Shown piece after piece: positions 1-9,339 of a DNA stretch of 33,579 bases. A program made the translations under genes and the position numbers. A model generated the notes under the pieces. It was not told where the DNA came from and searched no databases. It saw nothing but the letters and a program-made list of their open reading frames with translations. The stretch's first letter is position 1, and each line of letters starts with the position of its first letter. The stretch spans positions 29,967 through 63,545 of the forward strand of contig NZ_JAMLFX010000007.1 in the NCBI RefSeq assembly GCF_023634765.1. Reading direction: 5' to 3'. Source of the DNA: Pseudomonas sp. AKS31. Its GTDB lineage: Bacteria > Pseudomonadota > Gammaproteobacteria > Pseudomonadales > Pseudomonadaceae.

Positions 1-10
1 AGCTCCCACA
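1..10. repeat. Edge fragment of a family-A REP element
   Basis: The first ten bases (agctcccaca) match the outer end of the right arm of the GTGGGAGCTGGCTTGCCAGC palindrome found complete at 677-769, 6353-6441 and 33454-33542. The element is cut by the window edge, so its pairing partner cannot be seen. It lies just past the 3' end of the DUF3455 gene, a usual place for such repeats. Confidence 0.6.
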
Positions 11-33
11 GGGGGCAGGGTGAGCCTGAGAGA

Positions 34-555
34 TCAGTTCGCCGCCCAGAAAATGTAATCCGCCTGGTACTTCACCACTTCCTGCTTGCCCTTGTTCGCG
101 GTCGTGCATTCACTGCCCGGCGCCACGCCGCCCTTGAGCGCGACACGCTGGATGTAACTCACACCGCTCATCGCGCCTTTGCCCTCGGCCGGATTGGCCT
201 TGACCAATTGATAGGGCAGGTTGCCAGGGCTCGAAGGCGCCACGGCCAGTTGCGTGCCGGTGACTTTCGAACCGTCCTTGGCCTGCCAGGTGGCCGGTGG
301 GCCGAAATAGGTGCCGACCTGCTTGCCACTGCGATCATTGAGCACTGCCTTCGGGCCGACGAAGGTCCACTCGGTCTGCCCGGCCGCGTTGGGCTTGTCG
401 CGGCATTCGTAGGTGATCTCGCCGACGCCGGTGGTTTCCATGGCGATCTTGTGGCCGTCCGGGACTTTGATCGCGTCGGGGTAACTGCTTTGGGCGAAGG
501 TTGTCGAGGACAGGGCGAGCAAACCGGTGAGGCCAATCAGTTGAGTGATGTTCAT
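34..555 (-). CDS. Secreted DUF3455 family protein
   Basis: A 173-residue protein that I recognise as the DUF3455 family; its biochemical role is unknown. Residues 1 to about 22 (MNITQLIGLTGLLALSSTTFA) form a signal peptide ending in a plausible signal peptidase I site, so the product should be periplasmic or secreted. The mature part has family-like blocks: the early YPDAIKVPDGHKIAMETTG, a central YFGPPATWQAKDGSKVTG, and near the end GGVAPGSECT and VKYQADYIFW. Two cysteines (in YECRD and SECTT) could form a disulfide. An ATG three codons upstream is unlikely to be the start because the GGAG ribosome-binding site directly abuts it; the ATG at 555 has GGAG at a normal 9-nt spacing. The gene stands alone, between a REP fragment and the REPIN-tailed yejF. 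Confidence 0.85.
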   Translation of the reverse strand: MNITQLIGLTGLLALSSTTFAQSSYPDAIKVPDGHKIAMETTGVGEITYECRDKPNAAGQTEWTFVGPKAVLNDRSGKQVGTYFGPPATWQAKDGSKVTGTQLAVAPSSPGNLPYQLVKANPAEGKGAMSGVSYIQRVALKGGVAPGSECTTANKGKQEVVKYQADYIFWAAN

Positions 556-671
556 CAGTGTCATCTCCGAAAAGGGTAAACCGCTGACAGCCGAAGAGGG
601 CTGTTACAGGGACTACCCGTGACGGAGGCGTTTGGATGCAGTGCCTGAAAAATATTTTTTCTGGATCACCT

Positions 672-2357
672 CTATACCTGTGGGAGCTGGCTTGCCAGCG
701 ATGGCGCCGTGTCAGCCAACATCGATTTCTCTGATGCACCGCAATCGCTGGCAAGCCAGCTCCCACAGGGTTCCTTATTGGGCTTGAGGCCGGAAGCTTT
801 CAGGAGTTCCTGGGTGTAGGGATGTTGCGGCGCGGCAAAGATGCCCTGCGAGGAACCCTGCTCAACCACCTTGCCATCCTTGATCACCATCAAGTCATGC
901 GCCAGCGCATGCACCACCGCCAGATCATGGCTGATGAACAAATAGGTCAGCCCATGCCTGATCTGCAGTTGCCGCAACAACTCCACCACCTGTTTCTGCA
1001 CCGTACGATCCAGTGCCGACGTCGGTTCATCGAGCAGAATCAGCGCCGGTTCCAGCACCAGTGCGCGGGCGATGGAGATGCGCTGGCGCTGGCCACCGGA
1101 AAACTCGTGGGGATAACGATGGCGGCTCAGCGGATCGAGGCCGACTTCCTCCAGCACCCGGATCACCGCCGCCTCGCGCTCGGCCTCGGTGCCGATACCG
1201 TGAGTCAGCAAGCCTTCGGCAATGATCTGCTGCACTGACATCCGTGGGCTGAGGCTGCCGAACGGATCTTGGAACACCACTTGAATCTGCCGTCGCAATG
1301 GCCGCATCAAGCGCTGATTGAGCAGGCTCAGTTGCTTGTTGCCGAAACGAATATTGCCCTCGGATTCGACCAGGCGCAGGATCGCCTGACCCAGCGTCGA
1401 TTTGCCCGAACCCGACTCGCCAACGATGCCCAAGGTCTTGCCGCGTTGCAGGGTGAAACTCACGCCGTCCACGGCTTTGATGTAATCCTGCTGGCGACTG
1501 AACAACCCTTTTGGCAAAGGAAACCACACCTTCAAATCATCAACCTCAAGCAGGTTGTGATCGTATTCACTGGGCACTGGCGCACCGCTCGGTTCCGCCT
1601 CGATCAACAAGCGACTGTAAGGATGCTGCGGCGCCCGAAACAGCGCTTCGCAATCGGCCTGCTCAACGATTTCGCCATGGCGCATCACGCACACCCTTTG
1701 CGCGATGCGCCGCACCAGATTGAGGTCATGGCTGATCAGCAACAGCGACATGCCCAGCCGCTGCTGCAATTCGATCAGCAGTTCAAGAATCTTCTGCTGC
1801 ACCGTCACGTCCAGCGCCGTAGTCGGTTCATCAGCGATCAACAGTTCCGGCTCGTTGGCCAGCGCCATGGCGATCATCACCCGTTGCCGCTGACCCCCCG
1901 AGAGCTGATGCGGATAAGCTTTCAAACGCTGCAAAGGCTGGCGAATACCGACCAGCTCCAGCAGCTCCAGAGTTCGTTCGCGGGCAGCGCGGCCCTTGAG
2001 GCCTTTATGAATTTCCAGCACTTCGCTGACCTGTTTTTCCACCGTGTGCAAGGGATTCAGTGAAGTCATTGGCTCCTGAAAAATCATCGCAATGCGGTTG
2101 CCGCGCAAGCCGCGCATCTGCTGTTCGCTGGCGTGCAGCAAATCCACGCCGTTGTAGCGGATCGCGCCGCTGCTGCTGACGTTCTTGCCCGGCAATAAAC
2201 GCAGAATCGAATGCGCGGTCACCGACTTTCCCGAGCCGGATTCACCGACCAGCGCCAGGCATTCGCCACGGCGAATATCCAGGTTCAAACCGTGCACCAC
2301 TGCCTGCCCGGCGAAGGCGACGCGCAGGTCGCGGATCTCGATCAAATGGTCGTTCAT
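672..2357 (-). CDS. yejF: Peptide ABC importer, fused double ATPase subunit YejF
   Basis: ATP-hydrolysing subunit of the YejABEF oligopeptide importer, 561 residues, with two ABC domains in one chain. The first has Walker A GESGSGKS at 38-45, signature LSGGQRQR and Walker B LLIADEPT. The second repeats the set with GESGSGKS, FSGGQRQR and LILLDEPT. E. coli YejF is about 530 residues; the extra length is a C-terminal tail after LLKASGLKPNKE that is translated entirely from a REPIN. The ATG at 2357 was chosen over an upstream in-frame start because GAGGAG lies just before it and it falls one base after the yejE stop (TGAcATG), the same junction as yejA-yejB. It is the last gene of the run, co-transcribed with yejE, yejB and yejA. 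Function by family is secure; the substrate is inferred. Confidence 0.93.
   Translation of the reverse strand: MNDHLIEIRDLRVAFAGQAVVHGLNLDIRRGECLALVGESGSGKSVTAHSILRLLPGKNVSSSGAIRYNGVDLLHASEQQMRGLRGNRIAMIFQEPMTSLNPLHTVEKQVSEVLEIHKGLKGRAARERTLELLELVGIRQPLQRLKAYPHQLSGGQRQRVMIAMALANEPELLIADEPTTALDVTVQQKILELLIELQQRLGMSLLLISHDLNLVRRIAQRVCVMRHGEIVEQADCEALFRAPQHPYSRLLIEAEPSGAPVPSEYDHNLLEVDDLKVWFPLPKGLFSRQQDYIKAVDGVSFTLQRGKTLGIVGESGSGKSTLGQAILRLVESEGNIRFGNKQLSLLNQRLMRPLRRQIQVVFQDPFGSLSPRMSVQQIIAEGLLTHGIGTEAEREAAVIRVLEEVGLDPLSRHRYPHEFSGGQRQRISIARALVLEPALILLDEPTSALDRTVQKQVVELLRQLQIRHGLTYLFISHDLAVVHALAHDLMVIKDGKVVEQGSSQGIFAAPQHPYTQELLKASGLKPNKEPCGSWLASDCGASEKSMLADTAPSLASQLPQV
677..769. repeat. REPIN, family A, overlapping the end of yejF
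   Basis: Two perfect 26-bp inverted arms, 677-702 and 744-769, with core GGGAGCTGGCTTGCCAGC, separated by 41 bp. Each arm also has an internal palindrome (GCTGGC-TT-GCCAGC). This is the head-to-head REP doublet arrangement found in pseudomonads. It differs from the other copies here in lying inside a coding frame: the last codons of yejF run through the whole element and stop at 672-674. Confidence 0.9.
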
Positions 2358-2358
2358 G

Positions 2359-3381
2359 TCAGCTCCTCGGATCAAAGGCATCTCGGCACGCTTCACCGAT
2401 GAAAACCAACAAAGACAAAATCAGCGCCAAGGCAAAAAACGCCGTCAGCCCCAGCCACGGCGCTTGCAGATTGCGCTTGGCCTGGCCGATCAGTTCGCCC
2501 AGCGACGCGGTGCCGGCGGGCATGCCGAAGCCGAGAAAATCCAGTGCGGTCAGCGTGGCGATGGCACCGGTCAAAATGAACGGCAGGTAGGTGAGGGTGG
2601 AGGTCATCGCGTTGGGCAGAATGTGCCGACACATCAGTTCGTTGTCAGTCAGGCCCAGCGCTCGCGCGGCTTTGACGTACTCGAGATTGCGCCCCCGCAG
2701 GAACTCGGCGCGCACCACATCGACCAGCGCCAGCCAGGAAAACAGCGCCATGATCCCCAGCAACCACCAGAAACTCGGCGAGACAAAACCGGACAAAATG
2801 ATCAGCAGGTACAGCACCGGCAACCCCGACCAGATCTCCAGCAGCCGTTGCCCGAGCAAGTCGACCCAACCGCCGTAATAACCCTGCAACGCACCGGCAA
2901 CGATGCCGATCAACGCACTGATGCCGGTGAGAATCAGTGCAAACAGAATCGAAATCCGCGTGCCGAAAATCACCCGCGCCAACACGTCGCGGGCCTGATC
3001 GTCGGTGCCCAGCCAATTGCTTGAGGACGGTGGGCTCGGTGCCGGCTCCGCAAGGTCGTAATTGACCGTGTCGTAACTGAACGGGATCGGCGGAAACAGC
3101 ATCCAGCCGCCCTGATCCTCGATCAGTTTGTGCACGTAGCTGCTGGCGTAATCCGGTTGAAACGGCAGCTCGCCGCCGAAATCGGTTTCCAGGTAATCGC
3201 TGAGGATAGGGAAGTAAAAAGCGTCGTGATAACGGATCACCAGCGGCTTGTCGTTGGCGATCAGCTCACCGCCCAGACAAATCAGGCACAGACCGATAAA
3301 CAGCCACAGCGACCAGCGCCCGCGCCGGTTGGCCTTGAACTGCGCCACACGGCGCTGGCCGAGAGGGGAGAGTGTGAACAT
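2359..3381 (-). CDS. yejE: Peptide ABC importer, permease YejE
   Basis: Inner-membrane permease of the YejABEF importer, 340 residues, close to the E. coli protein in length. Early residues hold one membrane helix (WSLWLFIGLCLICLGGELIA) followed by a long periplasmic stretch with FPPIPFSYDTVNYDL, then LGTDDQARDVLARVIFGTRIS at the start of the BPD_transp_1 domain with about five more helices. The EAA-type loop that docks to the ATPase is visible as EYVKAARALGLTDNELMCRHILPN. The start at 3381 overlaps the yejB stop by one base (TGATG) and has GCGAGGA upstream, so translation is probably coupled. Partner permease is YejB; together they form the channel energised by YejF. Confidence 0.93.
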   Translation of the reverse strand: MFTLSPLGQRRVAQFKANRRGRWSLWLFIGLCLICLGGELIANDKPLVIRYHDAFYFPILSDYLETDFGGELPFQPDYASSYVHKLIEDQGGWMLFPPIPFSYDTVNYDLAEPAPSPPSSSNWLGTDDQARDVLARVIFGTRISILFALILTGISALIGIVAGALQGYYGGWVDLLGQRLLEIWSGLPVLYLLIILSGFVSPSFWWLLGIMALFSWLALVDVVRAEFLRGRNLEYVKAARALGLTDNELMCRHILPNAMTSTLTYLPFILTGAIATLTALDFLGFGMPAGTASLGELIGQAKRNLQAPWLGLTAFFALALILSLLVFIGEACRDAFDPRS

Positions 3382-4445
3382 CAGGCAGTCCTCGCCGAGA
3401 AGTCGATGCGCGGGTCGAGCAGGGTGTAGCAGAGGTCGCCGATCAGCTTGATCAGCAAACCGAACAGGGTGAACAGAAACAGCGCGCCGAACACCACCGG
3501 ATAATCCCGCGACACCGCCGCTTCGTAACTCATGCGCCCGAGGCCATCGAGGTTGAAGATGGTTTCGATCAGCAAGGAACCGGCGAAAAACACCTCGATC
3601 AACGCCGACGGCACACCCGCCACCACCAACAACATGGCGTTGCGAAACACGTGGCCGTAGAGCACGCGACGTTCGGTCAGACCCTTGGCCCGCGCGGTGA
3701 TCACGTACTGGCGGCTGATCTCGTTGAGGAAGCTGTTCTTGGTCAGGATCGTCAGTGTGGCGAAGCCGCCAATCACCAGCGCCGTCACCGGCAACACCAG
3801 GTGCCAGAGGTAGTCGCCAACCTTGCCCAACGTGCTGAGGCTGTCGAAGTTATCCGAGACCAGCCCTTGTACCGGAAACCAGTTGACGTAGCTGCCACCG
3901 GCGAACACCACGATCAACAGAATCGCGAAGAGGAACGCCGGCATCGCGTAGCCGATGATGATCGCCGTGCTGCTCCAGACATCAAACGCGCTGCCGTTCT
4001 TGATCGCCTTGCGAATGCCCAGCGGGATCGAGATCAGGTAGGTGATCAATGTCGCCCACAAGCCCAGCGACAGCGACACCGGCAGCTTCTGCACGATCAG
4101 ATCGGTGACTTTGGCGCCGCGAAAGAAACTGCTGCCCAGATCCAGCTGCGCGTAGTTTTTCAGCATCAGCCACAGGCGTTCGTGCAGCGGTTTGTCGAAG
4201 CCGTAGTGGTGTTTGATCTCCTCGATCAACGCCGGGTCGAGGCCACGGCTGCTGCGTCCGGCACCGCCAACTGCAGCGACTTCGCCACCGCCGCCCATGC
4301 TGTGCCCGCCGAAGCCCTGCAAGCGCGCAATGGCTTGCTCCACCGGCCCGCCCGGCGCGGCCTGCACAATCAGAAAGTTCACCACCAGAATGCACAGCAG
4401 CGTGGGGATGATCAGCAGCAAACGTCGACTCAGATAACGCAGCAT
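3381..4445 (-). CDS. yejB: Peptide ABC importer, permease YejB
   Basis: The other inner-membrane permease of the YejABEF system, 354 residues. It begins MLRYLSRRLLLIIPTLLCI, the usual first helix of the DppB/OppB/YejB class. A glycine-rich, YejB-like periplasmic insert follows (GGHSMGGGGEVAAVGG), then the transporter core, with the docking loop at RQYVITARAKGLTERRVLYGHVFRNA. An upstream TTG could add six residues, but the ATG at 4445 lies one base after the yejA stop, exactly mirroring the yejE-yejF junction, and is preferred. It overlaps yejE by one base. YejB/YejE specificity in enterobacteria covers oligopeptides and microcin C; the substrate here is not shown by sequence. Confidence 0.92.
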   Translation of the reverse strand: MLRYLSRRLLLIIPTLLCILVVNFLIVQAAPGGPVEQAIARLQGFGGHSMGGGGEVAAVGGAGRSSRGLDPALIEEIKHHYGFDKPLHERLWLMLKNYAQLDLGSSFFRGAKVTDLIVQKLPVSLSLGLWATLITYLISIPLGIRKAIKNGSAFDVWSSTAIIIGYAMPAFLFAILLIVVFAGGSYVNWFPVQGLVSDNFDSLSTLGKVGDYLWHLVLPVTALVIGGFATLTILTKNSFLNEISRQYVITARAKGLTERRVLYGHVFRNAMLLVVAGVPSALIEVFFAGSLLIETIFNLDGLGRMSYEAAVSRDYPVVFGALFLFTLFGLLIKLIGDLCYTLLDPRIDFSARTA

Positions 4446-4446
4446 G

Positions 4447-6312
4447 TCACTGGCCCCCCGCAAGCTGAGTGTGCATCTGTTGCGTGGTCAGCGCCTTGGC
4501 CGACACCTCCCACCAGGTGTTGAGGCCTTCGTCGTACGCCGGTTGCACGGCTGGCATGCCGAAGCGGTTCTGATACACCGTCGGTGTGCCTTTGGAGTAG
4601 TAGTTGGGAATCATGTAGTAACCCCATTGCAGCACCCGGTCGAGGGCGCGGGCGTAATGCACCATGGCATCGCGGGTGTTGGCCTGGACCAGCCCGTCGA
4701 TCAGTTGATCGACCGCCGGGTTGGCCAGCACCATCGAGTTGGAACTGCCGACTTGTGTGGCACTTTGCGAGGCGTAGAGGCTGTACAGCTCGCGGCCGGG
4801 GGAAACGATCGGGTCGCCACTGCGCGGGAAACTGGTGACGATCATGTCGTAGTCGCGGGCGTTGAGGCGGTTGACGTACTGCGCCGAATCGATCCGCCGC
4901 AAATTCAGGGTGATGCCGATCTGCGCGAGGGTGCGTTTGAACGGCAACAGCATGCGATCGAAGCCGCCCTGACCGTCGAGAAAAGTGAACTCCAGCGGCT
5001 CGCCGTCAGCGTTGACCAGACGATTGTGTTGCGGCGTCCAGCCGGCCTCGGCGAGGAGCTTCAGCGCTTGCAGTTGTTTGTCGCGGATATAGCCGCTGCC
5101 ATCGGTTTTCGGCGCTTCATACACCGTGGTGAAGACCTCTTCGGGAATTTGCCCGCGCAGTGGTTCGAGGATCTTCAACTCTTCGGCGTCGGGCAGGGCG
5201 GTGGCAGCCATTTCACTCTTCGGCCAGAAGCTGTTCTGGCGCACGTAAAAGCCGCGCATCATCTGCTTGTTGGTCCACTCGAAATCCCACAGCAGGCTGA
5301 TCGCCTGACGCACGCGGCGATCCTGGAAAATCGGGTTCTGCAGGTTGAACACGAAGCCCTGAGCGGCGGTGGGTTTTTCCGGCGCCAGAATCGACTGCTG
5401 CAAGCGCCCGTCACGCAGTGCCGGGCTGTCGTAGCCGACCACGTAACCGGACGAGGAAAACTCGCGGTTGTAGTCGAACGCGCCGGCCTGCAGCAGTTGG
5501 CGGGCGACATCGGTGTCGCCGTAGAAATTCACCGTGAGGGTGTCGAAGTTGTACATGCCGCGACTGACCGGCAGGTCCTTGCCCCACCAGTCCGGATCGC
5601 GTTGGAAGCTGATGCTGCGCCCGGCGTCGACCTTGCTCACCCGGTACGGGCCACTGCCCAGCGGTGGCTCGAAACCGCCGCCATTGGCGAAGTCACGGGT
5701 TTGCCACCAGTGTTCGGGGACGATGCGCATCGTCGCCAGATCCAGCGCGAGGGTGCGGTTGAGGTTGTTCTTGAAGGTGAAGCGCACCTGTCGGGGGCCT
5801 TCGATCAGCACGTCCTGGACATCGGCGTACTGCTGGCGATAGCTCAGGCTGCCTTTGGTCATCAGCAGGTTGAAGGTGTAGCGCACGTCTTCGGCGGTGA
5901 TCGGCGTGCCGTCGGCGAAACGTGCTTTTGGATTGAGGGTGAAACGCACCCACAAACCTTCGGGATCGCGCTCGATCTGCTGCGCGACCAGTGCGTAAAC
6001 GGTGTACGGCTCATCGAGCGAGCGAAACGCCAAGGGCGAGTACACCCAGTCGTTGACCTGCACCACGGAAATGCCCTGATCGGCATATGGGCTGATGTAG
6101 TTGTACTGGCCGATCTCCATCGACGCGCGACTGAGCGAACCGCCCTTCGGCGCGTGCGGATCGACGAAATCGAAATGCTGGAAGTTCGCCGGATACTTCG
6201 GCGCCTCGCCGTACACCGTCAGCGCATAACTGCCAGCGGCCAGCGCCGAAGTGCCGGTGCACAGCAGCGCACTGCCCAAAAGCAGGCCTGCCATGTTGCG
6301 CAAAAGACTCAT
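4447..6312 (-). CDS. yejA: Periplasmic peptide-binding protein YejA
   Basis: Solute-binding protein (SBP_bac_5 family) that would deliver substrate to YejBE, 621 residues. Residues 1-26 are a signal peptide (MSLLRNMAGLLLGSALLCTG...ALA). The mature protein begins with YALTVYGEAPKYPANFQHFDFVD, followed by the family-typical GGSLSRASMEIGQYNYISPY and the repeatedly conserved RFADGTPITAEDVRYTFNLL. The start is supported by AGGAGTG eight bases before ATG. It is the first of four closely packed yej genes, and lies 150 bp downstream of the TonB-dependent receptor with a REPIN in the gap. Oligopeptides or peptide-like compounds are the likely ligands, from family knowledge only. Confidence 0.92.
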   Translation of the reverse strand: MSLLRNMAGLLLGSALLCTGTSALAAGSYALTVYGEAPKYPANFQHFDFVDPHAPKGGSLSRASMEIGQYNYISPYADQGISVVQVNDWVYSPLAFRSLDEPYTVYALVAQQIERDPEGLWVRFTLNPKARFADGTPITAEDVRYTFNLLMTKGSLSYRQQYADVQDVLIEGPRQVRFTFKNNLNRTLALDLATMRIVPEHWWQTRDFANGGGFEPPLGSGPYRVSKVDAGRSISFQRDPDWWGKDLPVSRGMYNFDTLTVNFYGDTDVARQLLQAGAFDYNREFSSSGYVVGYDSPALRDGRLQQSILAPEKPTAAQGFVFNLQNPIFQDRRVRQAISLLWDFEWTNKQMMRGFYVRQNSFWPKSEMAATALPDAEELKILEPLRGQIPEEVFTTVYEAPKTDGSGYIRDKQLQALKLLAEAGWTPQHNRLVNADGEPLEFTFLDGQGGFDRMLLPFKRTLAQIGITLNLRRIDSAQYVNRLNARDYDMIVTSFPRSGDPIVSPGRELYSLYASQSATQVGSSNSMVLANPAVDQLIDGLVQANTRDAMVHYARALDRVLQWGYYMIPNYYSKGTPTVYQNRFGMPAVQPAYDEGLNTWWEVSAKALTTQQMHTQLAGGQ

Positions 6313-6352
6313 GAAATCACTCCTGAAAATCCCTGAAGAAACCCGGTCCCCA

Positions 6353-6441
6353 TGTGGGAGCTGGCTTGCCAGCGATAGCGATATGTCAGTGAAGTAAATG
6401 TCGACTGATACGACGCCATCGCTGGCAAGCCAGCTCCCACA
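6353..6441. repeat. REPIN, family A, between receptor gene and yejA
   Basis: Perfect 24-bp inverted arms at 6353-6376 and 6418-6441, core GGGAGCTGGCTTGCCAGC, with a 41-bp spacer. It fills most of the gap between the receptor stop (6463) and the yejA start (6312), in the middle of a co-directional gene run. In RNA it would form a strong hairpin that could protect the upstream message, reduce read-through into yejABEF, or both. Confidence 0.9.
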
Positions 6442-6462
6442 GGGTTTTGCGGTGCTCGTTCT

Positions 6463-9174
6463 TTAGAAGTGGTAAGTCATGCGCGCAAACAACGTACGGC
6501 CCAGCGGGTCGGTGTAGCGCGGGTCATAGCCGCTCTGGAAGTTGTAGGCCTGGTTGGAGAACGGTGGGTTGCGGTCGAACACGTTCTTCATCCCGGCATC
6601 GACATCCAGCACCTTGTTGAAGGTGTAGCCGGCCGACAGGTCCCACACCGAATACGACGCCACGCGCGCGTGAGTGTCCCGGTCGTAGTCGTTGTAACCG
6701 GTGGTGAAGCGGTTGGTCAGCGCCGCCCGTGCCGCGCCGAAGGTCCAGCTGCCGGTGAGGTTGTGCTTCCAGCGCGCGATCACGCCGTCACCCTGAAAAT
6801 CGCCGACCTTGTCGGTGAACGGACCTTTGATGGTGCTCTGGAAGTCGTACTCGTCAACGTAAGTGCCTTGCAGACCCAGGCCGAACTGACCGTACGGCGT
6901 GTTCGGGAAGCGATAATCCAGCGACACATCGACGCCGTTGGTTTCGACGATGCCAAGGTTGGCGTTGCCGGTGACGATGTAGTTGAGCGTGCCGTCGGCG
7001 TTGCGCACGAAGCGGTCCGGGTAGGAACCAGCCTGATCAAACACGGTGGATTCCGGGAACGGCTGGATCTGATTGGAAATGTGAATCCACCAGAAATCCA
7101 GACCCACCGACAGGTTGTTGATCGGCTGGTAGACGAAGCCGAGGGTGACGTTGCGCGCTTTCTCCGGGGCCAGATCCTCGTTGCCGCCAATCTGATTGAG
7201 GAACTGTTGACCGCAATCGCGGCCACCGTTGCCGCCTGGCTGCACGACGCCGCCGGCACACAGCACCGGGTCGTTGTAGTAACCCTGAGTGAAAGTGATG
7301 CTGCGCGGCGAATACAGCTCATACAGCGACGGCGCGCGGAAACCTTCGCTATAGGCGCCACGCACCACCAGCTCTTTCAACGGCTGATAACGGAACGAAT
7401 ATTTCGGGTTGGTGGTGCTGCCGAAGTCGCTGTATTTGTCGTGACGCACCGCAGCGGACAGTTCGAGGCTGTCGAGCACCGGCACGTTGATTTCGGCGTA
7501 GGCGGCTTTGACGCTACGGTCGCCCTCGACACTGCCGGCCGGGTCGATACCGAGGCTCTGAATGTCGCCGGCGAACGACTCGAAGTCCTGATGGAATTTC
7601 TCTTTGCGGTACTCGCCGCCCAGCGCCAGACCGGACGGGCCTGCGCCGAACCAGTCGCCGATTTCACGGCTGATACGTCCATCAAAACCGGCCACGCGGC
7701 CAACAGCGGTGGAGTAGGCGCCGTGGTACGCCGCGTCGTCGATGTACTGCTGACCGGCCGCCGACTGCGGGCCGAACGGGTTGAGCAGACCGCTGGCCAG
7801 ACCGGCGATCATCGCCTGGTCGCTGACAAAGCCACTGGTGACGCTGGAGACGATTTTGTTCTGGTTATACGAGGCGCCGACGTTGTAATCCCAGCCGCCC
7901 ACCAAGCCGTCGAAGCTCAGCAGGAAGCGCTGGCTGGTGTTCTGGTCTTTTGATTCACGCGGGCCGGCAGCGGTCTCGCGCCAGTTGACGTCGACCGGTT
8001 GGGTCGGGTCGAGGGCGAAATCGGTCGGCGCGGGGGTGATGCCGTTGCCCGGGTAGTAAGGCGACGAGGAATCCAGGCTCAGACCGGTGAGCGGAGCAGG
8101 GCCAATCGCCGTGGCGTTGTTATTGCGCGACCAGAAGTATTCGAGGTTGACGTTGTGATCGTCGCCAAGCTTGCCGGTGGTCTTGCCGAAGAACGAGGTT
8201 TTCTCGGTCTGCGGCACCAGGTCGATGAATTCACGGGTGCTGAAGCGGCACAAGCCGTCGCGGGCGATCAGGTTGGGGCCGTTGCAATTGCTGTTGGCCA
8301 GCGGGTTGGTGGCATTGCCGTTCTGGCTGTAGTTGCCGGGGAACGCGGTGCCGGAGGTCTGATCGAGACCACGACCGGGGGCGTAGTCGGTGGCGAAGGA
8401 GCGGTCGTTGGCGTCGAGGTTCTGCTGCTTGTTGTAGTTGAACACGCCGAGGACGTTGAAGCGGTCTTCTTCCAGATCGCCGTAGCCCCAACTGGCGCTC
8501 ATGTCTTTGGTCTGGCCGCCGCCGCTGTGGGTCGGGGTTTCGCCGCCGAGGGTCAACTGGCCGTCGGTCAAAGATTTCTTGGTGATGAAGTTGATCACGC
8601 CGCCGATGGCGTCGGTGCCGTACAGGGCCGAGGCGCCGTCGCGCAGCACTTCCACACGCTCGATCGCGGCAAACGGGATCATGTTCAGATCCACCGCGCC
8701 GCCGGCCGAGTTGGTCCCGGACAAGGCGTTGTTGGCCAGGCGTCGACCGTTGAGCAGCACCAGCGTCTTGTTCGCGCCGATGCCGCGCATGTCGGCGAAC
8801 GAGGCGCCGCCAGTCGCCGCGCCCACGGAGCCTGCGCTGTTGTTGATCGACTGGCTGCCGGTGATGCGTTGCACCAGTTCGGCGGTGGTGGTCACGCCCT
8901 GTTTGCGCAGCTCATCGGCCTTGAGAATGGTGATCGGCACCGCCGTTTCCGCATCGACCCGGCGAATCGCCGAACCGGTCACTTCCACCCGTTGCAGTTG
9001 CGTGGTCGGCGCAACCACCGCCGCAGCCGCCGGGACGCTGGTGTTGTCGTCCTCGGCCGCCTGCACAGTCCCGGCGCCCATCCCCATGGCCACCAGATAC
9101 AGCGGAACAAAACGGTGACGAGAAATCGTTGCCACCAATGGTTTGAGCGTGAAGCGTGGAGTGTTCATCAGCAT
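6463..9174 (-). CDS. TonB-dependent outer-membrane receptor
   Basis: Outer-membrane gated channel of 903 residues. The N-terminus is a long signal region (to about residue 39, VQAAED). After it come QLQRVEVTGSAIRRVDAETA and the plug domain, with VPITILKADELRKQGVTTTAELVQ, the GANKTLVLLNGRRL block and RVEVLRDGASALYGTDAIGGVINF. The rest is a 22-strand barrel with the late landmark ELVVRGAYSEGFRAPSLYELY, ending in phenylalanine (MTYHF) as BAM substrates do. The plug is of the type found in large receptors in Xanthomonas, Shewanella and pseudomonads, not the classical siderophore subset, and no signalling (STN) domain is visible. ATG codons at 9174 and 9168 are both possible starts. exbD lies upstream and yejA downstream, which suggests import of a peptide-like ligand. 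Confidence 0.93.
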   Translation of the reverse strand: MLMNTPRFTLKPLVATISRHRFVPLYLVAMGMGAGTVQAAEDDNTSVPAAAAVVAPTTQLQRVEVTGSAIRRVDAETAVPITILKADELRKQGVTTTAELVQRITGSQSINNSAGSVGAATGGASFADMRGIGANKTLVLLNGRRLANNALSGTNSAGGAVDLNMIPFAAIERVEVLRDGASALYGTDAIGGVINFITKKSLTDGQLTLGGETPTHSGGGQTKDMSASWGYGDLEEDRFNVLGVFNYNKQQNLDANDRSFATDYAPGRGLDQTSGTAFPGNYSQNGNATNPLANSNCNGPNLIARDGLCRFSTREFIDLVPQTEKTSFFGKTTGKLGDDHNVNLEYFWSRNNNATAIGPAPLTGLSLDSSSPYYPGNGITPAPTDFALDPTQPVDVNWRETAAGPRESKDQNTSQRFLLSFDGLVGGWDYNVGASYNQNKIVSSVTSGFVSDQAMIAGLASGLLNPFGPQSAAGQQYIDDAAYHGAYSTAVGRVAGFDGRISREIGDWFGAGPSGLALGGEYRKEKFHQDFESFAGDIQSLGIDPAGSVEGDRSVKAAYAEINVPVLDSLELSAAVRHDKYSDFGSTTNPKYSFRYQPLKELVVRGAYSEGFRAPSLYELYSPRSITFTQGYYNDPVLCAGGVVQPGGNGGRDCGQQFLNQIGGNEDLAPEKARNVTLGFVYQPINNLSVGLDFWWIHISNQIQPFPESTVFDQAGSYPDRFVRNADGTLNYIVTGNANLGIVETNGVDVSLDYRFPNTPYGQFGLGLQGTYVDEYDFQSTIKGPFTDKVGDFQGDGVIARWKHNLTGSWTFGAARAALTNRFTTGYNDYDRDTHARVASYSVWDLSAGYTFNKVLDVDAGMKNVFDRNPPFSNQAYNFQSGYDPRYTDPLGRTLFARMTYHF

Positions 9175-9339
9175 GGTTATTTCCGACTTTTTAGACGTTA
9201 TCGAATTGGCCTTGTGAGCCCCTCATTGCTCCGCTATCGGTGATACCGCGTGCGGAAAACCACTTTCTTCAAGCAAGCCGATCCCCTCCGAAGACGCGTG
9301 GCGTTTTTTCGGTCGGCTGGTTGCGACGGGAGTCAGCGA

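Noticed and set aside
4444..6336. A 630-codon plus-strand frame opposite yejA
   Set aside because: Antisense shadow. The sense strand encodes a complete YejA with signal peptide and ribosome-binding site.
6469..9243. Long plus-strand frames opposite the TonB-dependent receptor
   Set aside because: They have skewed Val/Arg/Gly composition typical of shadows and no recognisable domains; the sense gene is a clear receptor.
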